Shown: positions 6,713 through 14,187 of the stretch, one piece after another
Layout of the letters: every line of letters begins with the position of its first letter
Position numbering within the stretch: the first letter of the stretch is position 1
Origin: an uncultured cyanobacterium
GTDB taxonomy: Bacteria; Cyanobacteriota; Cyanobacteriia; CACIAM-69d
Length of the DNA stretch: 15,363 nucleotides
Reading direction: 5' to 3'
NCBI GenBank assembly: GCA_937894105.1
Contig: CALCTI010000428.1
Location: 1-15,363, forward strand
Notes under the pieces: generated by a model
What the model was told of the DNA's origin: nothing
Databases searched by the model: none
What the model saw: the letters and a program-made list of their open reading frames with translations, nothing else
Made by a program: the position numbers and the translations under genes

Positions 6713-6776
6713 TTCCCTGGCCATTGTTCGCCCAGCCTGTTCGGCTCTCCCTGAGGAGGGCGAAACACCCAGGGAA
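6713..6776. repeat. Cloverleaf-like nested inverted-repeat element
   Basis: An outer stem TTCCCTGG / CCAGGGAA (6713-6720 / 6769-6776) encloses a second stem TTCGCC / GGCGAA (6727-6732 / 6759-6764), which encloses two adjacent hairpins, AGCC-TGTTC-GGCT (6734-6746) and CTCC-CTGA-GGAG (6747-6758). Nearly all of the 64 nt is paired in either strand. It is not a tRNA and lacks the SRP RNA signature loop. It may be a structured RNA or a small palindromic mobile repeat; the sequence does not decide. Confidence 0.45.
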
Positions 6777-6843
6777 AAATGAAAATTTTTAAGTCTCTTG
6801 GTGAGGAAATGTGGCGGCGACCGAGTTCCTCGGTAATATGGGC

Positions 6844-6871
6844 TTGCGCAGCAATTTGGTAAGTGTATATA
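6844..6871 (+). promoter_or_regulatory. Candidate sigma-70 promoter of glcF
   Basis: TTGCGC (6844-6849) and TATATA (6866-6871) are 16 bp apart, a good match to a housekeeping promoter, and would give a leader of about 100 nt before the ATG at 6982. There is no other recognisable promoter closer to the gene. Confidence 0.45.
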
Positions 6872-6981
6872 CCGAATAGCGCGTCGGCACGGGAAAACCG
6901 TTGTGGACTCGCTAACTAAAGTTGCCGTGACACATCCCCGTAAACCTTGCTTTGCCCTGTTTGCGATCGCCCGCTCCCCCT

Positions 6982-8622
6982 ATGACCGCCACAAACACTA
7001 CCCCTGAGCCCCCCAAATCGGCCGGTGAGCCTTTAGGTAATTCAGCATCATCGGGCGATCGCATCCCCGCCCGCGACAGCCAATTCCTCCAGCAAAATCC
7101 CCACTTACAGGATTTACAGGATCCCTACCTTCAAGGGCCCTATCTTTTTGACGATCCTTTAGGACCGTTAGACGGCGATCTAGAAGGTGACTTAGACGTT
7201 AACTTAGACGGCAGCTTAGACGGGGTCCCAAAAACTGCTCGCATCCCCCATCCTTCAGCCTTTGACCAACAGCATCCCCCTGCCCAGAGCGTCATCGACT
7301 CCTGTGTGCATTGTGGCTTTTGCCTATCCACTTGCCCCAGCTATCGGGTGTTGGGCACGGAAATGGATTCGCCCCGAGGACGAATATATTTAATGGATGC
7401 GATCGCCAACGGTGAGGCGGCGCTAGATGAAACCACAGCCAGTCATTTTGATAGTTGCCTGGGGTGTTTAGCTTGCACCTCAGTGTGTCCGTCCCAGGTA
7501 GGCTATGACAAGTTGCTGGCGGATATGCGACCACAACTGGAGCGCAATGTGCCCCGGAACTGGCGCGATCGCCTGATCCGCACCTTGGTATTTAACCTAT
7601 TTCCCTACCCGCGCCGGCTCCAGGCGGTGATGCCTGGACTATGGCTATACCAAAAGCTGGGATTGCAGCAGGTTGTGCGACAAACGGGATGGCTGAAAAA
7701 GCTATCGCCCCAGCTAGCGGCAATGGATGCGGTGCTGCCCAACTTACCGGCAAAGGGGCTGAATCCCATCGCTCCTCGGCAAATTCCGGCGCAGGGTAAG
7801 CGGCGCTATCGGGTGGGGATGCTGTTGGGGTGTGTGCAGCGATCTGTGTTGCCCCAGGTGAATGAGGCGACGATGGGAGTGTTGTCGGCTTTAGGCTGTG
7901 AGGTAATTATCCCGCCGGATCAGGGATGTTGCGGAGCATTGCCAGCCCACCAGGGTCAGGAAAATCAGGCTCAAGACATTGCCAAGGCGATGATCCGCGC
8001 TTTTGACGGGGTGCAGCAGGATAAGCAATTGGACGCGATTATTATCAACGCGGCAGGCTGTGGGCATACGTTGAAGGAATACGGGGGAATTTTGCGGGAC
8101 GATCCAGAATGGCAGAGTCGCGGGGCGGCGTTTTCGGCTCAGGTGCGAGATATTCATGAGTTCCTGGCGGAAGTGGTGACGGCGGGGAATTTTGACGGGG
8201 AGTTGCGGGCGATCGCTCCAGAGCCGCTGACGGTGGTATACCAAGACGCCTGCCACTTGCTCCACGGTCAAAAAATTAGCACCCCCCCTCGCCAACTGTT
8301 AGCCAAAATTCCGGGAGTGGAGTTGCGAGAGCCCATGGATGCATCCCTGTGCTGCGGCAGTGCGGGGGTATTTAACCTATTGCAGCCAGAGATTGCAGAG
8401 GAGCTGGGGGAGCAAAAGGTAGACAATCTTCTGGCAACGGGGGCCCAGGTAATTGCATCGCCCAATCCTGGCTGCACCCTGCAGATTCAAAAGCATCTGC
8501 GGGAGCGCGACCAGGATCATCCCGACGCGGTGCTGGGAAAGGTGCCGGTTTACCATCCCATTCAGCTTTTAGATTATTCGTTGCGAGGGGAGGCGATCGC
8601 GATTCAATCATCGGAAGGGTAG
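6982..8622 (+). CDS. glcF: Glycolate dehydrogenase iron-sulfur subunit GlcF
   Basis: GlcF carries electrons for glycolate dehydrogenase, which oxidises the photorespiratory product glycolate to glyoxylate; it works with the flavin subunit GlcD, which is not in this window. From the ATG at 6982 it has 546 residues. Two [4Fe-4S] motifs lie at Cys108/111/114/118 (CVHCGFCLSTCP) and Cys159/162/165/169 (CLGCLACTSVCP). Two CCG domains follow, with GCCGALPAHQGQ and, near the C-terminus, YQDACHLLHGQ and LCCGSAGVFNL. Residues 1 to about 92 are an extension I do not expect in GlcF: Pro- and Asp-rich, with a five-residue repeat of the kind L-D-G-D-L (about 62-81). No in-frame ATG exists between 6982 and the conserved core, so the extension is probably translated. 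The related lactate-utilisation protein LutA lacks this architecture. Confidence 0.92.
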   Translation: MTATNTTPEPPKSAGEPLGNSASSGDRIPARDSQFLQQNPHLQDLQDPYLQGPYLFDDPLGPLDGDLEGDLDVNLDGSLDGVPKTARIPHPSAFDQQHPPAQSVIDSCVHCGFCLSTCPSYRVLGTEMDSPRGRIYLMDAIANGEAALDETTASHFDSCLGCLACTSVCPSQVGYDKLLADMRPQLERNVPRNWRDRLIRTLVFNLFPYPRRLQAVMPGLWLYQKLGLQQVVRQTGWLKKLSPQLAAMDAVLPNLPAKGLNPIAPRQIPAQGKRRYRVGMLLGCVQRSVLPQVNEATMGVLSALGCEVIIPPDQGCCGALPAHQGQENQAQDIAKAMIRAFDGVQQDKQLDAIIINAAGCGHTLKEYGGILRDDPEWQSRGAAFSAQVRDIHEFLAEVVTAGNFDGELRAIAPEPLTVVYQDACHLLHGQKISTPPRQLLAKIPGVELREPMDASLCCGSAGVFNLLQPEIAEELGEQKVDNLLATGAQVIASPNPGCTLQIQKHLRERDQDHPDAVLGKVPVYHPIQLLDYSLRGEAIAIQSSEG

Positions 8623-8684
8623 GCAGCTCGGTACACTCGATATGTTTCGAGTTATCAGCCAAAATTTTCTAGCAAGTACTTTTT

Positions 8685-8975
8685 ATGGGTCATTCAACCA
8701 CTGGGGCCGGGGCTGTAGATGAGGCGATCGCTAAAGGCGTTGACCTGGACGGCAGCAAAATTCCGGCGGAGAAGCTGGGGCTATACAAAGAAGTTATGGC
8801 GCTGGAAGCCAACCGGCAGCGCAGCGGTGTGAGCAATTCCATGCGATCGCGCATTGTGCGCATTGGAACCAAGCATCTTAGCCATGCCGATTTGGATGTA
8901 AAGCTGGCGGCCGCAGATTTCAAACCGTTGACAGAGCGAGAAGTGATTTACTACTACACCAGCCTGGGCAAATAA
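8685..8975 (+). CDS. Small conserved cyanobacterial protein (probably DUF4090)
   Basis: A 96-residue soluble protein with features of a real, conserved gene: a mixed N-terminal helix region (AVDEAIAKGVDLDGSKIP), a central MALEANRQRSGVSNSMRSRIVRIG (residues about 38-62) and a C-terminal segment ending EVIYYYTSLGK. I recall similar short cyanobacterial proteins, annotated, I believe, as DUF4090, but I cannot confirm the number. No function is known to me; no membrane segment, signal peptide or metal motif is seen. It starts 62 bp after glcF on the same strand, so co-transcription is possible. The Shine-Dalgarno is poor. Downstream, weak inverted repeats (CAGGCA/TGCCTG near 8996-9022 and ACGCCC/GGGCGT at 9039-9057) may end transcription. 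Confidence 0.75.
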   Translation: MGHSTTGAGAVDEAIAKGVDLDGSKIPAEKLGLYKEVMALEANRQRSGVSNSMRSRIVRIGTKHLSHADLDVKLAAADFKPLTEREVIYYYTSLGK

Positions 8976-9068
8976 ACACGGCACAGGATAGGACAGGCAG
9001 AAACAATAAAGTATATGCCTGCCCTTGCTGATAGACCTACGCCCTTTACAGGGGCGTGAACATATTAG

Positions 9069-9669
9069 TCACTGATTACCATCCCCATCAATCAACGCCC
9101 CAATCAGCGAGTCGCCATCATTGGTCCAAACTGGGGACTCGCTGGGCAGTGTTGCCCCAAGTTCTGCTGCGACCTCTGACGCCAATGGTGCGGTGTCGGG
9201 TGTATCGGTATTTCCTTCTTCGGCGATCACCCCACCCTCTCCACCAGTAGAGGGCTGCTCAGGCTCATCAGGCGTTACGTGCAACGGCGGCGGCGGCGGC
9301 AAAATAGGACCACCAACCGGCGCATCATTGCCAGTCTCTGAATCACCAGGATCTAAACCCTCACCAGACTCATCGGTAGGAGGTATTGGCTCCGGTTCCG
9401 GCTCTGGAACGGACAGCGTTACCGTGACTTCGTTATCAACATCACCAAAGCTAGCCAAGCTTGAATTTCCTGCAAGGTCGCTATTTTAGAGTCGCCAATG
9501 ATCGCCACCTCACCAAAGTCAGTTCCATCTGCTGTGTCCGGCGTCGTATCGTCATTAACAATGGAAACACCGGCAAGGGGCGATCGCTCCAAAGCCGCCG
9601 CATTGCCAACGATATTGATATCTTGAATTTCAGTATGTTCAATGGAACCTAAATCTCGAACCCCTTTTG
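9069..9669 (-). pseudogene. Remnant of a surface-protein gene (choice-of-anchor D-like repeat plus Pro/Glu-rich tail)
   Basis: Two minus-strand frames join into one decayed protein end. The upstream part (about 9669 to 9480) reads INIVGN...GVSIVNDDTTPDTADGTDFGEVAI, the hallmark of choice-of-anchor D / ASH-like repeats found in large secreted or surface proteins. The fit is interrupted by AALERSPLA, which covers a HIP1 site. At about 9460-9490 the frame shifts, and the second frame continues DLAGNSSLASFGDVDNEVTV, then a Pro/Glu/Asp/Gly-rich tail of about 110 residues, to the TGA at 9069-9071. There is no start; the front is replaced by an IS fragment. The remnant is probably non-functional. 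Plus-strand open frames here are shadows caused by its skewed composition. Confidence 0.55.
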
Positions 9670-9980
9670 CTGCCACACCCCTTTCTTAGGCCAGCGACTG
9701 AAGCGTGTGTGAACGACCCGGAAGTCTCCATAACGCTCTGGCAGGCTCGCCATGGCACACCCGTTCGATAGCGATACAGCACTGCTTCGACGAACAGCCG
9801 GTTGTCCTTCGCTGTCACTCCCACGCTCCCGGCTCGTCACGGCAGCAACTTTTCAAGCTTTTACCACTGTTTGTCGGTCAGGGCTTAGCAGCGCGTCATT
9901 CTACCTCGGCTACCTTTCGATGTATTTTGCCTCTATTCTCCTTCCCCTCTCCCTTGCTCATCTAATTGATGACACGCTCT
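9670..9980 (-). mobile_element. Truncated and decayed IS5-family insertion sequence (transposase N-terminus)
   Basis: Read leftward, the first 75 or so codons of an IS5-family transposase can be pieced together: ALTDKQW-KLEKLLP, then GSVGVTAKDNRLFVEAVLYRYRTGVPW, then LPERYGDFRVVHTRFSRWPKKGVWQ. An in-frame TAA replaces a codon after KQW, a TGA follows LLP, and one base is missing near 9748 (a GAC codon reduced to GC) between the second and third blocks. The catalytic DDE domain is absent. The outer end is probably at about 9980, where AGAGCGTGTCATCAATTAG has the look of an IS5-type terminal repeat; the other end is lost at about 9670, where the surface-protein remnant begins. It cannot move by itself. 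Confidence 0.75.
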
Positions 9981-9991
9981 AGGGTTATTCC

Positions 9992-10681
9992 CTAACCGCG
10001 CTGCCCGGTCACAATATAGGAGGTGCGCTGGGCAATATTGGTGGCGTGGTCAGCCATACGCTCCAGGTGACGAATCGCCAGCACCATTAGCACTGTGGGC
10101 TCCACTGCCCCTGGTACATCTTGCTGTCCTGCCAGCTTGCCGTAGAGTAAATCGTAGGCATCATCTACGGAATTATCCTGCTCCTTCAGCTGCTCACCCG
10201 CATCGGGATTGGGTGTTACCAAGGCGGACAAACTCATTGCCAACATCATCTGCGTATCCCGCGCCATGCTTTCAATGTCCGGCAGCAATTCTGGCACTGG
10301 GTAGGCAAACAGCTTGACGCCGATTTCTGCTAAATCTTCCGCATAGTCCCCAATGCGTTCCAGATCCCGAATAAGCTGCATTAGGGCACTGAGCCAGCGA
10401 CAGTCTTCAGCCACGGGCGCATTGAGGGTCATGGTCAGTACGCAATCGGCTTCAATTCGGCGGTAATATCCGTCAATTTGCTTTTCTAACTCTGCGATCG
10501 CCGTGACCGCCGATAACTCTCGCCGAAACAACACATCCTGGCTGTAGCGAAAGGAGGTTTCTACCATCGCCCCCATCCGCAACACATCTTGCCCCAGCCG
10601 CCGGATTTTACGCTCAATGGGCGACGATGGAGCAGAGGAGTTGGTAACGCTGGTTTGGGATGAGGAGTTAGTCACAACCAC
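9992..10681 (-). CDS. phoU: Phosphate signalling regulator PhoU (SphU)
   Basis: PhoU links the phosphate transporter to the sensor kinase and keeps it silent when phosphate is ample; cyanobacteria often call it SphU. The 229 residues form the expected two-repeat helical bundle. Each repeat carries the metal-binding signature: RDLERIGDYAEDLAE (105-119) and RHLERMADHATNIAQR (204-219). The first 20 residues are Ser/Thr-rich and outside the conserved fold. The start taken is a GTG at 10679-10681 with no strong Shine-Dalgarno, so it could lie slightly downstream. It shares strand with sphS and sphR upstream but is separated by 684 bp, so it may have its own promoter. An IS remnant ends about 12 bp past its stop, yet the C-terminus appears intact. 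Confidence 0.93.
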   Translation of the reverse strand: MVVTNSSSQTSVTNSSAPSSPIERKIRRLGQDVLRMGAMVETSFRYSQDVLFRRELSAVTAIAELEKQIDGYYRRIEADCVLTMTLNAPVAEDCRWLSALMQLIRDLERIGDYAEDLAEIGVKLFAYPVPELLPDIESMARDTQMMLAMSLSALVTPNPDAGEQLKEQDNSVDDAYDLLYGKLAGQQDVPGAVEPTVLMVLAIRHLERMADHATNIAQRTSYIVTGQRG

Positions 10682-11365
10682 AGTAATGGTTTATTTCTTA
10701 TAGATGTTCTTGAGCTGAGCCAATCAATCTTTGGTTTCTTTCAGACAGTTTTATAAGGTTGATCACCTGTTTCTTAAGTCAAAAATAAAAGCAAAGCATA
10801 AACTGCTAATTTCAACCTAACTGGAATCACGGTAAAAATTTCTTTAGCTACAGCTAACGGAGTCAAACGTTTACTATTGCCAAAATCACTCCTAACCGCC
10901 GCGCTGAACTATAAATCAAGGCCTGGCATTAAGTGACGATATCGGGTTCAGAACAAGGCAATGGTTGAAATTTTCACCGTTGGAGAGATTTTTTTGTGCT
11001 TCACAAGAAAGCTGAAAGTCTGAGGCTCTTTTGAGAAAATGCTCTCGGCAGAGAGGAAATAAAAATAGGAGAAATAAGAAAAGTTTTTCTAGGAAACAGG
11101 AAGATTCAGCACAAATTATTTTGCGTGAATTGTTTGTTGATGTTAGCAGATTTATTGAATCCAGAGCCTTACTTAAAGCACCAATAAAGTCCAACCAACA
11201 TCACTGTATGTTTTGTAGCGCAAATATCTTAAAAAAAAATTAAGCGCAGCAGAAAACTTATTGAAGCTTGTGTCACAAAGCGAGACGTTGAGGGGCAAAT
11301 TACCGCCACAGCCCCCTTATCTCCTGGCGCTGCCAAAAGTTTTGGCAACAAAAGTTACGGGCAAT
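10682..11365. other. AT-rich gap between sphS and phoU
   Basis: No convincing gene: a 92-codon minus-strand frame (10916-11194) has no ribosome site or family resemblance. A perfect inverted repeat TGCCAAAA-G-TTTTGGCA lies at 11331-11347, about 20 bp past the sphS stop; on the minus strand it is not followed by a T-run, so it is at best a weak terminator. TTGATT and TATAAG, 19 bp apart on the minus strand near 10698-10728, are a poor candidate phoU promoter. I found no set of three CTTAACCT-like direct repeats that would make a cyanobacterial Pho box. Confidence 0.5.
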
Positions 11366-12868
11366 CTAAACGCTCTCATCGGCTTTACAGCGGTAGGGAA
11401 GGCGCACTTGGAGCCAGGCACCTTGGGTTTGGGGGTTGTTGGCGGCGATAATGCTGCCGCCGTGGGCGATCGCGATGCGGCGGGCGATCGCTAAGCCCAG
11501 CCCACCGCCAGCGCTTACCGGTGCCTTCTCCCCATGGACATTGGTGATTAACTGCTCATCTTTGCCCGTTTCTGGCGATCGCTCTCGAGACGGATCCCCT
11601 CGATAAAGACGATCAAAAGCGCGGGGCAGTTCTCCCGGTTTAAACCCCTGTCCGCCGTCAATAATGTCCACAATTACCCATAGGCACAAGGAATGGGCAT
11701 CGCTCCGGGTGGCCCACTCTTCCGGGTCAAAGGTGTCAATATTAAGGGCTAAACAATCGGTGCGAGGCTGGATCGGGTGGTTGGGCAAAGCCTTTAACGC
11801 TGCCGTTTGAATGAGATGGAGATTAATGCGAATAGCGCTATTGTTGGAGCTGAATTTTATGGCATTGTCAATTAAATTTTGAAAGAGGCGGTGCAGGCGA
11901 TAGGGATCGCCCAAAAGCCACAGGGGCTCAGTTTCGTTCAGGCTGCACTGGATGCCTTTGCGATCGCCCAGAGGGCTCAACGCTTGCCATACGGTCATCA
12001 AAAGTTCGCGGATATCCAACGGCTCCAGAGTCAGGGACGTGTGGTTAGATTTTTCCATTTGGCTCAGGGATAGCCAATCTTGAACAAAGGTAACGAGACG
12101 GCGCACCTCGGGAATGGCGCGGGAGACCCATTGACTGTGGGGGGGATCTAGCTGTCCTTGGAGGGCTTCAAATACCAGTTGAATGGACGTTAACGGGGTG
12201 CGTAGCTCGTGGGCCAAATCATTGGTAAGGCGATCGCGACTTTCTCGCAAATCTTGGTAACTTTGGCGATTTTCCAACACCACCGTCACCTGCCCATCGC
12301 CCATGGCAATACCAGTTCCCCGCAGGGCAATGGGGGTTTTGTTCAGTAAATCTTGGGGGTGAGGTTGGAACCGGGCAAACTGGGATGGACCACCGCTGCC
12401 AAAGCGAGTGTGAAGGGCCGTAAGGGGATCAAAGATCCAGTCTCGCCGTTGGTCGTAGCCCCGCTGACGCGTTTCCTGAACCAGGCAGTCTAAATCGTAA
12501 GACCGCACCAGCTCCATCAGGCTCAGCCCTTGTTCCAACTGCTCTGGCAACAAATTAAATAGCTCCTGGGCAGCGCGATTACACCACAGCATTGTGTCGT
12601 CGCCGCCAACCCACAACATGGGGAAGGGAAGTTCCTGAGCAATGATTTGCCACGCTGACAGCTCTTTCACCCGTTGTTCAATGGCTCGCTGCGATCGCAA
12701 AATGGACCGACGTAGCAGAGACTTGAACGGTAAATCCACCTTATGGCTGTCCGCATCAATGGTGGCGATCGCCTTTAGCACATCATTGCGGAGCCGCCAC
12801 CGGTAAACCCCCGCAGCAGTGAGTCCAATCACCAAGCCCCCAAACGCACTAGCCCAATCGATAGCCAA
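11366..12868 (-). CDS. sphS: Phosphate sensor histidine kinase SphS
   Basis: Membrane-attached histidine kinase that phosphorylates SphR, very likely the PhoR-type phosphate sensor, because it pairs with a PhoB-type regulator and phoU is nearby. Of its 500 residues, about 9-24 form one short hydrophobic segment. A PAS-like region follows (about 72-200, AWQIIAQELPFPMLWVGGDD), then the phosphoacceptor box NDLAHELRTPL with His220, the N box NLIDNAIKFS (331-340), the G1 box DGGQGF (404-409) and the G2 box GGGLGLAIAR (454-463). The kinase is complete; the stretches between N and G1 and between G1 and G2 are longer than usual. The start used is TTG at 12866-12868, inside the end of sphR, which gives a 20-bp overlap and suggests translational coupling. 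Substrate signal is inferred, not visible. Confidence 0.88.
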   Translation of the reverse strand: MAIDWASAFGGLVIGLTAAGVYRWRLRNDVLKAIATIDADSHKVDLPFKSLLRRSILRSQRAIEQRVKELSAWQIIAQELPFPMLWVGGDDTMLWCNRAAQELFNLLPEQLEQGLSLMELVRSYDLDCLVQETRQRGYDQRRDWIFDPLTALHTRFGSGGPSQFARFQPHPQDLLNKTPIALRGTGIAMGDGQVTVVLENRQSYQDLRESRDRLTNDLAHELRTPLTSIQLVFEALQGQLDPPHSQWVSRAIPEVRRLVTFVQDWLSLSQMEKSNHTSLTLEPLDIRELLMTVWQALSPLGDRKGIQCSLNETEPLWLLGDPYRLHRLFQNLIDNAIKFSSNNSAIRINLHLIQTAALKALPNHPIQPRTDCLALNIDTFDPEEWATRSDAHSLCLWVIVDIIDGGQGFKPGELPRAFDRLYRGDPSRERSPETGKDEQLITNVHGEKAPVSAGGGLGLAIARRIAIAHGGSIIAANNPQTQGAWLQVRLPYRCKADESV

Positions 12869-13598
12869 ACCCTCGAATCGTCACAATATAAACGGGCTTG
12901 CTGGGGTCCACCTCCACCTTTTCCCGGAGCCAGCGAATATGCACATCCACCGTTTTGCTATCGCCAATAAAGTCGATGCCCCAAATTTTTTCCAACAGCT
13001 GCTCCCGCGACCACACCCGTCGAGGATGACGCATAAATAATTCCAACAAGCGAAATTCCTTTGGCGATAAATTCGCCTCCTCTCCCCGCACCGTCACCCG
13101 ACATTCCTGGGGATACAGGACCAACTCTTCATATTGAAGCCGCTCCTGGGAAGGGACCTGACCAAACTGCATCCGCCGCGCCATGGCACGACACCGGGCC
13201 ACGAGCTCCCGCAGGCTAAAAGGCTTGGTCAAATAGTCATCAGCGCCCAACTCTAACCCTGTCACCCGATCAGCCTCGCTGGCCTTGGCACTTAGCATCA
13301 AGATGGGTACCGGGTTTTGGCGCTGGCGTAACAGACGGCACAGATCAAGACCGTTGAACTGGGGCAACATTAAATCAAGGATGACCAAATCGTAGTCACA
13401 ATCGGTAGTAGCCGCCATATTGAGCTGAAGCAGTCGCAAGGCTGTCGCCCCATCAGCCGCCGTTGTCACTTCATATCCCTCATCACGCAGGGCACTGGCT
13501 ACCATGTCGCGGATCAGTTCTTCGTCCTCCACTACCAAAACGCGGTTGGTGCGTGACAGGATAAACGGTGGAGTTTGGGCGATCGCATCGGTGGCCAA
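12849..13598 (-). CDS. sphR: Phosphate response regulator SphR (PhoB/OmpR type)
   Basis: DNA-binding response regulator that, once phosphorylated by SphS, would activate phosphate-starvation genes. The receiver domain (about 18-135) has the acidic pair Glu24/Asp25, the phosphoacceptor Asp75 in VILDLMLP, and the conserved lysine in YLTKPF. The C-terminal winged helix (about 150-249) is of OmpR/PhoB type, with NLSPKEFRLLELFMRHP, VWSREQLLEKIWG, TVDVHIRWLREKV and the terminal YIVTIRGFGYRLG. The predicted start is a TTG at 13596-13598; the frame is closed by a TAG about 50 bp upstream and has no ATG before the receiver core, so a TTG or GTG start is forced. It leads the minus-strand group sphR-sphS. 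The pairing favours SphR over other OmpR-type regulators, although RpaA/RpaB relatives share the domain plan. Confidence 0.9.
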   Translation of the reverse strand: MATDAIAQTPPFILSRTNRVLVVEDEELIRDMVASALRDEGYEVTTAADGATALRLLQLNMAATTDCDYDLVILDLMLPQFNGLDLCRLLRQRQNPVPILMLSAKASEADRVTGLELGADDYLTKPFSLRELVARCRAMARRMQFGQVPSQERLQYEELVLYPQECRVTVRGEEANLSPKEFRLLELFMRHPRRVWSREQLLEKIWGIDFIGDSKTVDVHIRWLREKVEVDPSKPVYIVTIRGFGYRLG

Positions 13599-14187
13599 CC
13601 TCGATAAGGTCCCTTCGGCGTACGGGTTTAGGATTGCTAGCTCATCCTATAATATTGCGCCCGTTTTTTGGCATTTCAAACTTAGGCTTGGAATTTATCC
13701 TTTAGGGGACTTAATCCGTCCATGAGCCCCCTGTTCAAGCAAGGTATTCTTCAGCCATTACTGTTATTTAATTCCAGTTGATAGGCGTCATTCGCTAGGC
13801 TAAAAAACCATTTCTTCTAGCGAAATCCTCTATAAACAAACCTTTAGAGAAGCCAAGCCCTCCCCATTATTAATACCTTGCAAGATTTAATCTCGATTTC
13901 CAAGCTATTTTCAACATTCCTGGCTTATTCCAAGGAAGATGACTTGATCTTCAAAGCTGCCGCTTTCTGGGGAATTTTTCATCGAAGCTTTACCGAAAGT
14001 TAACCAAAATTTCTGTGTCCTCTTAAGATTTTTTCGGCTTTTTTCAAGGGGATCGCCAATTGGACCCCTTGCATACATTGAACGCCACTGAAGGCCCTGT
14101 TTTATTTCAAAGAGAACCCACTCTCGATGGCTCAAAACTTCTGGAACTTAATTGATCACACCTCCTGATCAGAGACCGAATGGGGAT
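13599..14187. other. Spacer between sphR and the small membrane protein gene
   Basis: Holds the sphR promoter candidate (13649-13679) and several inverted repeats: TTCGCTAG/CTAGCGAA (13791-13798 / 13817-13824), CAAGGGG/CCCCTTG (14045-14051 / 14065-14071) and TGATCA-N7-TGATCA (14153-14171). None has a following T-run in the direction needed for a terminator. A 74-codon minus-strand frame (13911-14135) has no support and is not called. Confidence 0.5.
13649..13679 (-). promoter_or_regulatory. Candidate promoter of sphR-sphS
   Basis: On the minus strand TTGAAA (plus-strand 13674-13679) is followed by AATATT after 17 bp (13651-13656) or TATTAT after 19 bp (13649-13654). The leader to the TTG start would be about 45 nt. 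No Pho box repeats are evident next to it. Confidence 0.4.

Larger units (their letters stand above)
6118..6981. other. Long non-coding spacer between petA and glcF
   Basis: No credible gene is present; a 69-codon open frame on the minus strand (6436-6645) has no family resemblance and spans two HIP1 sites. The spacer carries two copies of a 49-nt hairpin element (6289-6337 and 6646-6694), a cloverleaf-like element (6713-6776), a small hairpin ACCGAG-TTC-CTCGGT (6820-6834), and a candidate glcF promoter (6844-6871). Confidence 0.6.

Noticed and set aside
6713..6776. Possible tRNA or SRP RNA in the cloverleaf element
   Set aside because: No TTCGA-type T loop, acceptor or anticodon geometry, and no GGAAGGAAGCA-like SRP loop.
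9121..9489. 122-codon plus-strand open frame rich in Ser, Gly and Pro
   Set aside because: Mirror of the Pro/Glu-rich minus-strand frame; the minus strand matches a recognisable surface-protein architecture.
9705..9982. Two plus-strand open frames of 76-86 codons
   Set aside because: They are antisense to the transposase remnant, whose conserved blocks read on the minus strand.
10916..11194. 92-codon minus-strand open frame between sphS and phoU
   Set aside because: No ribosome site, no recognisable domain, and a Phe/Leu run typical of AT-rich non-coding DNA.
13911..14135. 74-codon minus-strand open frame upstream of sphR
   Set aside because: No ribosome site; contains an inverted repeat and has no resemblance to a known protein.
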